From: Hydrogenophilus thermoluteolus | GTDB taxonomy: Bacteria > Pseudomonadota > Gammaproteobacteria > Burkholderiales > Rhodocyclaceae | NCBI RefSeq assembly: GCF_003574215.1 | Contig: NZ_AP018558.1 | Coordinates: 344,001 to 408,000 of the forward strand | Length of the DNA stretch: 64,000 nt | Direction: 5' to 3' | Part shown: positions 42,070 through 50,969 of the stretch, one piece after another | Numbering within the stretch: position 1 is the first letter of the stretch | How the letters are laid out: every line of letters starts with the position of its first letter | Made by a program: the position numbers and the translations under genes | Notes under the pieces: model-generated | Seen by the model: the letters and a program-made list of their open reading frames with translations, nothing else | What the model was told of the DNA's origin: nothing | The model's database searches: none

Positions 42070-43112
42070 ACAGCGCGCTCGCTGTCGATTGTATGGGCGG
42101 AGACCATGGGGTCTCCGTCACGATCCCCGCGATCCAAACCTTTTTGACCAAGAACACCGTCGCACGCGTCATTGCGGTGGGTATGCCGGATCGGTTGGCG
42201 CCCGAAGTCGAGCGTCTTGCGCGCCGTTTTCCGGACCGAATCACCTTGGAGCCGGCGTCTCAGGTCGTCGCGATGGACGAGTTGCCTCAGTCGGCGTTGC
42301 GCACCAAGCGCGACTCGTCGATGCGCCGTGCGATCGAGTTGGTGCGAGATGGTCGGGCGGTGGCAGCCGTCTCTGCCGGCAATACCGGTGCGCTGATGGC
42401 GATTGCCCGTTTCGTCCTCAAAACCTTGCCTGGGATCGATCGCCCGGCGATCGCGACGGTGTTGCCGGCGCGCACGGGTCGGGTTTGGGTGCTCGATCTG
42501 GGCGCGAACGTCGACTGCACCGCAGAACACCTCCTCCAATTCGGTGTGATGGGGGCAGCCTTGGTGCGCGCGGTCGAAGGGGTCTCTGAACCGCGGGTGG
42601 GGTTGCTCAATATCGGCGAAGAGGCGATCAAAGGCAACCAGGTCGTTCGCGAAGCCGCGGAATTTCTTGCTGCGTCACCGCTCAATTTCGTCGGCAACGT
42701 GGAAGATATCTACGCAGGTGCGGCCGACGTGGTCGTTTGTGACGGGTTCGTCGGCAACGTGGCGTTGAAGACGACCGAGGGACTGGCGCAGATGTTGGCC
42801 ACGTTCCTGCGGGAAGAGTTTTCTCGTGCGTGGTGGACGAAACTGGCCGCGATGGTCGCATTGCCGGTGTTGCGCCGCTTCAAGGATCGTGTCGATCCGC
42901 GGCGGTACAACGGGGCGGTTTTGGTCGGCTTGCGCGGCGCCGTCGTGAAGAGTCATGGCGGGGTCGATGCGTATGCGTTCGGTTGGGCGCTCGAGCGGGC
43001 CTGGGAGGCCGGCACCCATCGCTTGGTCGATCGCGTCGCAGAGCAATTGGCAGCACTCAACGGGGGTTCCGCCGCAGAAAATACGGCTGCCCCGGCGCCT
43101 TCCGCGGGATGA
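42066..43112 (+). CDS. plsX: Phosphate acyltransferase PlsX
   Basis: 348 residues. PlsX converts acyl-ACP to acyl-phosphate for PlsY, the first committed step of phospholipid synthesis in most bacteria. The N-terminal LAVDCMGGDHG and the SAGNTGALMAIARFVLKTLPGI block are diagnostic, as is VCDGFVGNVALKTTEG. The start overlaps the L32 stop (ATGA), and the stop lies 11 bases before fabH. The last about 20 residues are an Ala-rich tail beyond the usual end. Confidence 0.97.
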   Translation: MNSALAVDCMGGDHGVSVTIPAIQTFLTKNTVARVIAVGMPDRLAPEVERLARRFPDRITLEPASQVVAMDELPQSALRTKRDSSMRRAIELVRDGRAVAAVSAGNTGALMAIARFVLKTLPGIDRPAIATVLPARTGRVWVLDLGANVDCTAEHLLQFGVMGAALVRAVEGVSEPRVGLLNIGEEAIKGNQVVREAAEFLAASPLNFVGNVEDIYAGAADVVVCDGFVGNVALKTTEGLAQMLATFLREEFSRAWWTKLAAMVALPVLRRFKDRVDPRRYNGAVLVGLRGAVVKSHGGVDAYAFGWALERAWEAGTHRLVDRVAEQLAALNGGSAAENTAAPAPSAG

Positions 43113-43123
43113 AAGGGGAGACG

Positions 43124-44092
43124 ATGGCCCGCTATTCTCGGCTCGTCGCGGTAGGTGGGTACCTTCCAGGGCGCCCCGTTACCAACGAAGATCTCGTCGC
43201 GCGCGGGGTTGATACTTCGGATGAGTGGATCCGCACGCGTTCCGGTATCGCGACACGCCACTTTGCCGCCGACGACGAACAGACGAGTGATCTTGCGGTC
43301 GCTGCGGCGCAGCAGGCGCTCGCAAGCGCAGGTTGGCAGCCGAACGACGTGGATCTGATCGTTCTGGCCACGTCGACGCCCGACATGATTTTTCCCAGCA
43401 CTGCGACGATCGTGCAGGACAAACTGGGGATCACCAACGGTTCGCCGGCGTTCGACGTCCAAGCCGTGTGCACCGGTTTCGTCTATGCGTTGACGCTGGC
43501 CGACCAATTCATACGGTTGGGCGCCGCGCAGCGGGCGCTGGTGATCGGTGCCGAAATCTTCTCCCGCATCCTGGATTGGCGCGACCGCACCACATGCGTG
43601 CTCTTCGGCGATGGGGCGGGTGCGGTGCTGCTCGAAGCGAGCGACGCGCCCGGTATTTTGGCGACGAAATTGCACGCCGACGGACGCCACCGGCATCTTC
43701 TCTGTGTTCCGGGCCAGACTGCGAATGGCCAGGTGACCGGAGATCCGTTCGTCCGGATGCAGGGTCAAGCGGTATTCAAATTTGCCGTGCAGTCGCTTGC
43801 CGACGTTGCACGAGAAGTGCTCGAGGTGGCTCAGATGACCCCAGATCAACTCGACTGGTTGGTGCCGCATCAAGCCAACATACGCATTTTGGATGCGACG
43901 GCCAAGCGTTTGGGGGTTCCTTTTTCGCGGGTACTAACTTCCGTGCAGCAGCACGGTAATACCTCGGCGGCGTCGATACCGCTTGCGTTGTGCGATGCGG
44001 TGCAGGCGGGGCAGATTCTGCCCGGTCAAATGGTGCTGCTCGAAGGGATCGGTGGCGGTTTTACCTGGGGCGCTGCGCTGTTGCGTTGGTGA
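43124..44092 (+). CDS. fabH: 3-oxoacyl-ACP synthase III
   Basis: 322 residues. FabH condenses acetyl-CoA with malonyl-ACP to start fatty-acid chains. The catalytic triad is present: Cys116 in VQAVCTGFVYAL, His in VPHQANIRI, and Asn in HGNTSAASIPLAL. ATG 43124 is preceded by GGGGAG; an earlier in-frame ATG at 43109 overlaps the plsX stop and is less likely. Confidence 0.97.
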   Translation: MARYSRLVAVGGYLPGRPVTNEDLVARGVDTSDEWIRTRSGIATRHFAADDEQTSDLAVAAAQQALASAGWQPNDVDLIVLATSTPDMIFPSTATIVQDKLGITNGSPAFDVQAVCTGFVYALTLADQFIRLGAAQRALVIGAEIFSRILDWRDRTTCVLFGDGAGAVLLEASDAPGILATKLHADGRHRHLLCVPGQTANGQVTGDPFVRMQGQAVFKFAVQSLADVAREVLEVAQMTPDQLDWLVPHQANIRILDATAKRLGVPFSRVLTSVQQHGNTSAASIPLALCDAVQAGQILPGQMVLLEGIGGGFTWGAALLRW

Positions 44093-44117
44093 CCTGAACC
44101 AAAAAGCGAGGAGACGC

Positions 44118-45065
44118 ATGACGACGATGTTTGTCTTTCCCGGTCAGGGGTCACAGAGTGTCGGCATGATGCGCGCCTACGAAGGATTGCCGGAAATTCG
44201 GGAAACCTTTCGGGAGGCGAGCGACGCCCTGGGGATCGATCTGTGGCGTCTGGTCGATCAGGGGCCGGAGGCGGAACTGACGCGTACGCGCAATACCCAG
44301 CCGGTGATGCTCACCGCTGGCGTCGCGGTCTGGCGGGCATGGAAAGCGCTCGGTGGCCATGATCCTGCGTTCGTCGCAGGACACAGCCTGGGCGAATACA
44401 GTGCGCTGGTTGCTGCCGAAGCGCTCGCTTTTTCCGATGCCGTCCGGTTGGTTCGCTTGCGTGGGGAGGCGATGCAAGAAGCGGTGCCGGAGGGCGTGGG
44501 TGCGATGGCCGCGATCCTGGGGATCGACGCTGCGGCGGTCTCCGACGTGTGTGCTCAGGCCGCATCAGCAGAGGAGATCGTTGCGCCCGCGAACCTCAAC
44601 GCCCCCGGACAGATTGTGGTTGCGGGGCATCGGGACGCGGTCTTGCTGGCTGCGGAGCTCGCGAAAGCGCGCGGTGCCAAACGCGCGGTGCTCTTGCCCG
44701 TGAGTGCGCCTTTTCACTGTGCGCTGATGCGCCCCGCTGCGGAGCGGCTCGCGGCAGCGCTCGCCGAGGTCGAGGTGCATTCGCCCCGCATTCCGGTGAT
44801 CCACAACGTCGACGTGGCGACCCACGCCGAGCCGGAAGCGATTCGTGCCGCGCTCGTTGCGCAAGCCTATTCCCCTGTTCGCTGGATCGAAACGATCGAA
44901 CACGCAGCGGCTTCGGGTGTCACGCGCGTGGTCGAGTGTGGTCCTGGGAAAGTGCTCGCAGCGCTCACGAAGCGGATCGTCAAGTCACTCGAAAGCGTCG
45001 CGTTGAGCGACGCGCAAGCCGTGCAGTCGCTGCTCGAGACAGAACGCGATGACGGAAAGGATTGA
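44118..45065 (+). CDS. fabD: Malonyl-CoA:ACP transacylase
   Basis: 315 residues. It loads malonate on ACP. The nucleophile Ser90 is in GHSLGEYSAL, the N-terminal FPGQGSQSVGMM forms the oxyanion hole, and VSAPFHCALM carries the catalytic His. AGGAG precedes ATG 44118. It is 25 bases after fabH and ends one base before the fabG start. Confidence 0.97.
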   Translation: MTTMFVFPGQGSQSVGMMRAYEGLPEIRETFREASDALGIDLWRLVDQGPEAELTRTRNTQPVMLTAGVAVWRAWKALGGHDPAFVAGHSLGEYSALVAAEALAFSDAVRLVRLRGEAMQEAVPEGVGAMAAILGIDAAAVSDVCAQAASAEEIVAPANLNAPGQIVVAGHRDAVLLAAELAKARGAKRAVLLPVSAPFHCALMRPAAERLAAALAEVEVHSPRIPVIHNVDVATHAEPEAIRAALVAQAYSPVRWIETIEHAAASGVTRVVECGPGKVLAALTKRIVKSLESVALSDAQAVQSLLETERDDGKD

Positions 45066-45066
45066 G

Positions 45067-45846
45067 ATGGAAACGACGGTGCAGGAAACGGTTGCGCGCG
45101 CGTTTCGGTTGGATGGGCAAACGGCGCTCGTTACCGGTGCGTCGCGAGGGATCGGCGCGGCGGTGGCTGACTGGCTGGCTGCGGCGGGCGCCTATGTGAT
45201 CGGAACGGCAACGAGCGAACAGGGGGCAGCGGCGATCAGCGCCCGTTTTGCTGCGGCAGGGCTTGATGGCGAAGGGCATGTGCTCGATGTCACCGACGGC
45301 GCGGCGGCCGAGCACTTGGTGCGCGCGATCGAGAAAGAGCGCGGTGCGATCGCCATTCTGGTCAATAACGCGGGCATTACCAAAGACAACCTGGCGATGC
45401 GGATGAAGGACGACGAATGGCAGGCGGTGATCGATACCAACCTCACCGCAGTCTTTCGTCTGTCGCGGCTCGTGCTCAAAGGGATGATGAAAGCGCGGTA
45501 CGGGCGGATCATCAATATCACCTCCGTGGTCGGCAGCATGGGGAACGCCGGGCAGGCCAATTACGCTGCGGCGAAAGCGGGCGTTGCGGGGATGAGCCGG
45601 GCGTTGGCACGCGAATTGGGCAGCCGCAACATCACCGTGAACTGCGTCGCGCCGGGCTTCATCGAAACCAATATGACCGAAGCGTTGCCCGAAGCCCAAC
45701 GCGAGGTGCTCGCAAACCAGATCGCATTGGGACGCCTGGGGTCGGTGGCGGAAGTTGCCGGGTGTGTGCTCTTCTTGGCGTCACCCGCGGCATCCTATGT
45801 CACCGGCGCCACACTCCACGTCAATGGGGGTATGTACATGGCGTGA
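45067..45846 (+). CDS. fabG: 3-oxoacyl-ACP reductase
   Basis: 259 residues. NADPH-dependent short-chain dehydrogenase of the elongation cycle. The cofactor motif GASRGIGAA is at residues 24-32, NNAG follows near 100, and the catalytic Tyr/Lys are in NYAAAKAG; the ending GATLHVNGGMYMA is typical. ATG 45067 is chosen because GGAAAGGA lies 5-8 bases upstream; an ATG at 45049 would overlap fabD by 17 bases. About 12 residues precede the conserved first strand, slightly more than usual. Confidence 0.96.
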   Translation: METTVQETVARAFRLDGQTALVTGASRGIGAAVADWLAAAGAYVIGTATSEQGAAAISARFAAAGLDGEGHVLDVTDGAAAEHLVRAIEKERGAIAILVNNAGITKDNLAMRMKDDEWQAVIDTNLTAVFRLSRLVLKGMMKARYGRIINITSVVGSMGNAGQANYAAAKAGVAGMSRALARELGSRNITVNCVAPGFIETNMTEALPEAQREVLANQIALGRLGSVAEVAGCVLFLASPAASYVTGATLHVNGGMYMA

Positions 45847-45853
45847 AAAAGGC

Positions 45854-45880
45854 TTCAATTGCTTTTTGCTTTGGTAGAAT
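45854..45880 (+). promoter_or_regulatory. Possible acpP promoter
   Basis: TAGAAT (45875-45880) lies 37 bases before acpP with TTCAAT 15 bases upstream, in an A/T-rich gap after fabG. The boxes are weak, but acpP is highly expressed in bacteria and often has its own promoter. Confidence 0.35.
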
Positions 45881-45917
45881 AACTCCGCTTTTCATCCCGT
45901 TCAAGGAGTCATCCGAA

Positions 45918-46166
45918 ATGGAAAACATCGAGCAAATCGAGCAGCGTGTGAAAAAGGTCGTGGCCGAACAACTCGGCGTGAATGAGGCCGACATCAAGAA
46001 CGAGTCGTCTTTCGTCGAGGATCTGGGGGCCGATTCGCTCGATACCGTTGAGCTCGTCATGGCGCTCGAGGAGGAGTTTGAGTGCGAAATCCCGGACGAG
46101 GAGGCTGAGAAGATCACCACGGTGCAACAGGCGATCGATTACATCGTCGCGCACCTCAACAAATAA
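45918..46166 (+). CDS. acpP: Acyl carrier protein
   Basis: 82 residues. The acidic carrier of acyl chains. The phosphopantetheine site is Ser40 in DLGADSLDTVEL; the modifying enzyme AcpS is encoded at 59.9 kb. A strong AAGGAG precedes the ATG. Surrounded by fabG and fabF as in the conserved fab cluster. Confidence 0.98.
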   Translation: MENIEQIEQRVKKVVAEQLGVNEADIKNESSFVEDLGADSLDTVELVMALEEEFECEIPDEEAEKITTVQQAIDYIVAHLNK

Positions 46167-46192
46167 TATCCGTTTATCCGAAGGAGTACGGC

Positions 46193-47428
46193 ATGCGTCG
46201 GCGCGTGGTCGTGACCGGCCTAGGGATCGTTTCTCCCGTAGGCAATAGTGTCGAAGAGGCGTGGAAGAACATCGTCGAGGGGCGCTCAGGCATTGGGCCC
46301 ATCACGCGTTTCGACGCAAGCACGTTTCCGGTGCGCATCGCTGGGGAAGTCAAGGAGTTCGACGTTACAGCGTACCTGCCGAAGAAAGAGGCGCGCCGAA
46401 TGGATCTCTTCATCCATTACGGCATGGCGGCAGGCATTCAGGCAGTTCGCGACGCCGGATTGGAAATCACCGAAGCCAACGCCGAACGGGTGGGGATCAA
46501 TATCGGCTCGGGGATCGGCGGTCTGCCGATGATCGAGTCTACCCACCACGATTTCCTCAACGGCGGGGCGCGTAAGATTTCGCCCTTCTTCATCCCCAGT
46601 TCGATCATCAACATGATCTCGGGCAACCTCTCGATCTTGCTCGGGGCGAAAGGGCCCAACCTCTCCGTCGTTTCCGCGTGTGCTACCGGAACCCACTCGA
46701 TCGGTGAATCGGCACGGCTGATCCAGTACGGCGATGCCGACGTGATGATCGCCGGGGGTGCCGAATCGACCGTGACGCCGCTGGCGATCGGTGGTTTTGC
46801 TTCCGCAAAGGCGCTTTCGACCCGTAACGACGAGCCCGAAAAGGCGTCTCGCCCGTGGGACAAAGCGCGCGACGGTTTCGTGTTGGGTGAAGGTGCCGGC
46901 GTGGTCGTCTTGGAAGAGTACGAGCACGCGAAGCGCCGCGGGGCGAAGATCTACGCGGAGTTGGTCGGTTACGGCATGAGCGCGGACGCGTTCCACATGA
47001 CCGCGCCGTGTGAGGATGGCAACGGGGCGATGCGCTGCATGCAAAATGCCCTGCGGGATGCGCGCCTCGACCCAGACGAAATCGATTACATCAACGCGCA
47101 TGGTACCTCGACGCCGTTGGGTGACGTCGCCGAAACGTTGGCAGTGAAGCGCGCGTTCGGCGACCATGCGAAGCGGCTGATCATGAGTTCGACCAAGTCG
47201 ATGACGGGGCATCTGCTGGGGGCCGCAGGCGGCGTGGAGGCGATCTTTACGATCCTTGCGCTACACCATCAGATTGCACCGCCCACCATCAACCTCGACG
47301 AACCGGGTGAAGGGTGCGATCTCGATTACTGTCCGCACACGGCGCGGGCGACGAAAATTCGCGCGGCGCTCTCTAATTCGTTCGGATTCGGTGGCACCAA
47401 CGCAACGCTCGTCTTCAAGCGGATTTGA
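46193..47428 (+). CDS. fabF: 3-oxoacyl-ACP synthase II
   Basis: 411 residues. It elongates acyl-ACPs and adjusts membrane unsaturation with temperature. Cys163 in VSACATGTHSIG is the nucleophile; the histidines are in NAHGTSTPLGD and KSMTGHLLGAAGG. AAGGAG precedes the ATG. Last enzyme of the fab cluster. Confidence 0.98.
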   Translation: MRRRVVVTGLGIVSPVGNSVEEAWKNIVEGRSGIGPITRFDASTFPVRIAGEVKEFDVTAYLPKKEARRMDLFIHYGMAAGIQAVRDAGLEITEANAERVGINIGSGIGGLPMIESTHHDFLNGGARKISPFFIPSSIINMISGNLSILLGAKGPNLSVVSACATGTHSIGESARLIQYGDADVMIAGGAESTVTPLAIGGFASAKALSTRNDEPEKASRPWDKARDGFVLGEGAGVVVLEEYEHAKRRGAKIYAELVGYGMSADAFHMTAPCEDGNGAMRCMQNALRDARLDPDEIDYINAHGTSTPLGDVAETLAVKRAFGDHAKRLIMSSTKSMTGHLLGAAGGVEAIFTILALHHQIAPPTINLDEPGEGCDLDYCPHTARATKIRAALSNSFGFGGTNATLVFKRI

Positions 47429-47462
47429 AGCAGCGCGCGTTGGCGCGGCAACGGAAACGGGC

Positions 47463-47957
47463 GTGGAACACCCCACCGAGCGCGCTCCCGAAACCGTGCA
47501 TGCTGCTTCCGAAGTAATCTTTTTCCCGCCCCCCACCCAGACGTTCGCGCTGCTTTTTGGCGCTCATGCGCTCGTGGCGGGGGTTGCGTTTACTTCCCTT
47601 GTCGGCAAGGCGCTCGCGCTGGCGGCGGTTGCGCTTGCCCTATCGGCGCTCGGGACGGCGTGGCGATGGCAGAAACACCGTTGCGCGGGGTACCTGCTCG
47701 AAGGGGACCGGTTGCGGAGGGTGCGGCGTCCGACGGGACCGCATGGCGCAACCCTGACCACCCAGTTCGCAGACAACACCGCACGGCTCGTTGCGCTTCA
47801 GCGCGTGGGGTTGTGGTGGCGACTCACCGCCCGTACGGTCAAGGGAGCCCATTTCACCATTTGGATCGAATGGTGGCGGCTCTCCGCTGCCGATGACTGG
47901 CGTCTTGCGGTTCGCGCGCACGGTTGGATCGGGGACGCTGCGCAACCGCTGGCTTGA
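47463..47957 (+). CDS. YgfX-like small membrane protein
   Basis: 164 residues from a GTG start preceded by GGAAACGGG. After about 30 polar residues there are two adjacent hydrophobic segments (around residues 31-65: FALLFGAHALVAGVAFTSLV and ALALAAVALALSALGTAW), then a Trp/Arg-rich soluble domain with WWRLTARTVKG and WIEWWRLSAADDWRLAVRA. This layout matches the YgfX/CptA-type family, which in enterobacteria is paired with SdhE/CptB; no sdhE-like gene is nearby, so a toxin role is doubtful here. It lies 34 bases after fabF and converges on nadB. Similarity is weak and the assignment tentative. Confidence 0.55.
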   Translation: MEHPTERAPETVHAASEVIFFPPPTQTFALLFGAHALVAGVAFTSLVGKALALAAVALALSALGTAWRWQKHRCAGYLLEGDRLRRVRRPTGPHGATLTTQFADNTARLVALQRVGLWWRLTARTVKGAHFTIWIEWWRLSAADDWRLAVRAHGWIGDAAQPLA

Positions 47958-47995
47958 CGGGACGATGCGCCGAAAACGGGATCAAAGGATCGTTT

Positions 47996-49579
47996 TCAGC
48001 GGGGCCGCCGTGGGCGAAGCACCGTATTGCGCGCTTTCGGTAACGGTTCGGAGTAGTCACGTGAATAGTGCAGCCCTCGGCTCTCCTTGCGGCGCATCGC
48101 CGAACGGACGATCAGTTCGGCGACGAGCACGAGGTTGCGTAACTCGATGAGGTCGTTGTTCACGCGAAAGTGGGCATAGAACTCGTCGATTTCCCGTTTC
48201 AAGAGACGGATGCGGTGCATCGCGCGCAACAACCGTTTGTCGCTGCGCACGATACCGACGTAGTCCCACATGAAGCGGCGCAGCTCATCCCAGTTGTGGG
48301 AGATCACCACCTCTTCGTCCGGGTCGGTAACCTGGCTCTCATCCCATTCGGGGAGGACACAAGCAGGAAAGACCGGCTGCGCGAGGATGTCGTTCGCAGC
48401 CGCTTCGCCAAATACCACGCATTCCAAAAGGGAATTGCTGGCCAAGCGATTGGCACCGTGCAGCCCCGTACATGAGGTTTCGCCTACTGCATAGAGGTTG
48501 GGAAGGTCGGTGCGAGCGCGGAGATCGACCACGACGCCGCCGCAGGTGTAATGGGCCGCCGGTACCACGGGGATCGGCTCGCGCGTGATGTCGATCCCGA
48601 GCTCGAGACAGCGCTGCGTGATGGTGGGGAAATGGCTGCGAATCCATTCGGCGGGTTTGTGGCTGATGTCGAGATAGACGCAATCGAGCCCGTGTTTTTT
48701 CATTTCGAAGTCGATGGCCCGCGCGACGATGTCGCGTGGCGCAAGCTCCGCACGCGGATCGTGGCGCGGCATGAAACGCTCGCCGTTCGGAAGTTTGAGG
48801 ATGCCGCCTTCGCCGCGCACCGCTTCGCTGATCAAGAAAGATTTGGCGTGCGGGTGGTAGAGGCAGGTGGGATGGAACTGGATGAACTCCATGTTCGCGA
48901 CGCGACAGCCGGCGCGCCACGCCATCGCGATCCCGTCACCCGTTGCGATATCGGGGTTGGTCGAGTAGAGGTAGACCTTCCCGGCGCCACCAGTGGCAAG
49001 CACAGTGTGCGACGCTGCGACCGTTTTCACCCGGCCGGTGGTGCGGTCGAAGAGGTACGCGCCCACGCACCCCCGCTCCGGCATTCCCGCCCGCGCGCCG
49101 GTGATGAGATCGAGCGCGAGGTGATTCTCCCAAATGGTGATGTTGGGGTGGGCACGCACTTTCGCAGTGAGGGTCTCTTGGACCGCAGCGCCGGTGGCGT
49201 CGGCCGAATGGTAGATGCGCCGCTCGGAATGGCCCCCTTCGCGCGTCAGGTGGTAACTGCCGTCGGCGTCGCGCGTAAAGGGCACACCTTGCGCGATCAA
49301 CCATTCGATCGCGCGGTGGCCGTGTTCGACGACGAAACGAACCGTTTCGACGTTACAAAGCCCGGCGCCGGCGATCAGCGTGTCTTGAATGTGCGACGCG
49401 ATTCCTTCGGGGGTGTCGAGCGCAGCGGCGATGCCGCCTTGTGCCCATTGGGTGGCCGTGTCGGTGAGTGACCGTTTGGCAACAAGCAAGACGCGGCGCT
49501 GGTCGGCAAGACGAAGTGCTACCGATTGTCCGGCAAGACCTGAGCCAATCACCAAGACTTCGAAGCAATGCGCGGTCAC
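47996..49579 (-). CDS. nadB: L-aspartate oxidase
   Basis: 527 residues from a GTG start. NadB oxidises aspartate to iminoaspartate for NAD synthesis with NadA. The FAD motif GSGLAGQSVALRLA is at the N-terminus, and the signature HGANRLASNSLLECVVFG, TRGGHSERR-like REGGHSERRIYH and the C-terminal helical LRNLVLVAELIVRSAMRR follow. It lies on the strand opposite the sigma-E operon, the common nadB/rpoE divergent arrangement, which here is interrupted by an insertion sequence. Confidence 0.96.
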   Translation of the reverse strand: MTAHCFEVLVIGSGLAGQSVALRLADQRRVLLVAKRSLTDTATQWAQGGIAAALDTPEGIASHIQDTLIAGAGLCNVETVRFVVEHGHRAIEWLIAQGVPFTRDADGSYHLTREGGHSERRIYHSADATGAAVQETLTAKVRAHPNITIWENHLALDLITGARAGMPERGCVGAYLFDRTTGRVKTVAASHTVLATGGAGKVYLYSTNPDIATGDGIAMAWRAGCRVANMEFIQFHPTCLYHPHAKSFLISEAVRGEGGILKLPNGERFMPRHDPRAELAPRDIVARAIDFEMKKHGLDCVYLDISHKPAEWIRSHFPTITQRCLELGIDITREPIPVVPAAHYTCGGVVVDLRARTDLPNLYAVGETSCTGLHGANRLASNSLLECVVFGEAAANDILAQPVFPACVLPEWDESQVTDPDEEVVISHNWDELRRFMWDYVGIVRSDKRLLRAMHRIRLLKREIDEFYAHFRVNNDLIELRNLVLVAELIVRSAMRRKESRGLHYSRDYSEPLPKARNTVLRPRRPR

Positions 49580-49624
49580 AGCCTTTCCCCTAGCGAATTG
49601 CGCGCACCAATCCTAGCATATTCC

Positions 49625-49652
49625 GGAACATTTCCTGCGATCCATGGTCAGT
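49625..49652 (+). promoter_or_regulatory. Sigma-E-like promoter left of the insertion sequence (original rpoE promoter candidate)
   Basis: GGAACAT (49625-49631), a 16-base gap and TCAGT (49648-49652) resemble the AlgU/RpoE pattern GAACTT-N16-TCTGA. In the uninterrupted chromosome it would lie about 60 bases before rpoE, as expected for autoregulation. It points into the insertion sequence, which is inserted at its -10 region. Confidence 0.45.
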
Positions 49653-49655
49653 ACC
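49646..49655. repeat. Left copy of the 10-bp target duplication
   Basis: GGTCAGTACC directly precedes the left inverted repeat and is repeated exactly at 50930-50939. Confidence 0.93.
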
Positions 49656-50929
49656 CAGGGCAATCGCATGAATGCCACTGTCGTGGACTGCTGAAATAGT
49701 CGTTCACAATCAATGGGTTGCCAAGGGGGCTATACACAGTGTCTTGATTTGTGTAGTTTTCTGTCTTTTTGGGGTGGCCCATGGAGACGGGGAACAGGCT
49801 GCGGTTGGCGGATGTATTCGTATCGATCCGTGATCCGAGGCAAGCGGGCAAGGTCAAACACGACCTGGTCGAACTGTTGGTAGTGGCGGTCAATGCGGTG
49901 CTGGTTGGCGCCGACACCTTCGTCGAGATCGAGCTGTGGGCAAAGGAGAAGCTGGAGTGGCTGCGCCGCTACCTCAGGCTGGAGGCCGGCATTCCCTCGC
50001 ACGACACCTTCGGACGGCTGTTTGGTCTGATCGATCCGACGGAATTCGAAGCGGCGTTCCGGCGCTGGGTCGGTGCGATCCTGCCGGCTCTGGGCGCAGA
50101 CACGGTGGTGGCAGTCGACGGCAAGACCAGCCGACGCACGGGCAAGGTGGATGCCACGCCACTGCACCTGGTCAGCGCGTTTGCCGCAGGTGCGGGCTTG
50201 GTGCTGGGGCAGCGGGCAACAGCGGCGAAATCGAACGAGAAGACGGCGATTCCCGAACTGCTGGCCACGCTGGCGCTGGAAGGCTGCATCGTCACCATCG
50301 ATGCGATGGGCACCCAGGCCAACATTGCCCAAACCATCCGGGATCGTGGTGCAGACTATGTTCTGGCGGTAAAGGATAATCAGCCGACGTTGGTCGCTTC
50401 GATACGAGACTTCTTTGCCCAATTCCAGGCACACCCGACACTTACCCCGCACACGGCGGCCGAAACGGTCGAGAAGGATCATGGCCGCCTGGAAACGCGC
50501 CGTTGCTATGCCTTTGATCAACTGGACTGCCTGGCCAGACCCGAGCAATGGCCGGACCTGAAATCCTTCGCAGTGATCGAGACGGAACGCTGTATCAACG
50601 GCAAGACCTCGCTTGAACACCGCTTCTACATCAGCAGCCTGCCTGCCGATGCCCACCGCCTGGCTCGGGCGGTACGCGCACATTGGGCCGTGGAGAACCG
50701 CCTGCATTGGTGTATGGATGTTGCCTTTGCCGATGATCAGATGCGCGTTCGCACCGGCCATGCTGCTCACAATCTCGCCGTCTTGAAGCACATCACCCTG
50801 AATCTCATCCGCCTCGATCCCGTCAAACGCAAGGGCGGTATCAAGGCCAGACGCCTCATCGCCGCTACCTCCGACATCTACCGCGCTCAGCTCCTCGGCC
50901 TGCAGTGAGCCGTTCATGCGATTGCCCTG
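49656..50929 (+). mobile_element. ISAs1-family insertion sequence, complete (1274 bp)
   Basis: The element begins CAGGGCAATCGCATGAA and ends with its exact complement (17-bp perfect terminal inverted repeats, with further partial matches inward). It carries one full-length transposase and is flanked by a perfect 10-bp direct repeat, within the 8-10 bp expected for ISAs1-family insertions. Intact repeats and open frame suggest a recent insertion. It separates nadB from rpoE. Confidence 0.95.
49781..50908 (+). CDS. ISAs1-family transposase
   Basis: 375 residues, the usual length. The N-terminal region (RDPRQAGKVKHDLVELLVVA) is the family's DDE-associated domain, and the catalytic triad can be placed at Asp113 (VVAVDGKTSRR), Asp174 (VTIDAMGTQ) and Glu305 (WAVENRLHW). 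The ATG at 49781 gives the expected N-terminus; a TTG four codons earlier is in frame. No frameshift or stop interrupts it, so the element is likely active. Its strand is the same as rpoE, so transcripts of the element can run into the sigma-E operon. Confidence 0.95.
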   Translation: METGNRLRLADVFVSIRDPRQAGKVKHDLVELLVVAVNAVLVGADTFVEIELWAKEKLEWLRRYLRLEAGIPSHDTFGRLFGLIDPTEFEAAFRRWVGAILPALGADTVVAVDGKTSRRTGKVDATPLHLVSAFAAGAGLVLGQRATAAKSNEKTAIPELLATLALEGCIVTIDAMGTQANIAQTIRDRGADYVLAVKDNQPTLVASIRDFFAQFQAHPTLTPHTAAETVEKDHGRLETRRCYAFDQLDCLARPEQWPDLKSFAVIETERCINGKTSLEHRFYISSLPADAHRLARAVRAHWAVENRLHWCMDVAFADDQMRVRTGHAAHNLAVLKHITLNLIRLDPVKRKGGIKARRLIAATSDIYRAQLLGLQ

Positions 50930-50939
50930 GGTCAGTACC
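50930..50939. repeat. Right copy of the 10-bp target duplication
   Basis: GGTCAGTACC directly follows the right inverted repeat; identical to 49646-49655. Confidence 0.93.
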
Positions 50940-50957
50940 AGAGCACGGCGCGCCGCG

Positions 50958-50963
50958 TATAAT
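50958..50963 (+). promoter_or_regulatory. -10 box next to rpoE
   Basis: A perfect TATAAT ends 6 bases before the rpoE ATG. A transcript from it would start at or within one base of the ATG. The -35 region at 17 bases (GTACCA) is poor and partly made of the IS target duplication. Confidence 0.5.
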
Positions 50964-50969
50964 GCGCGC

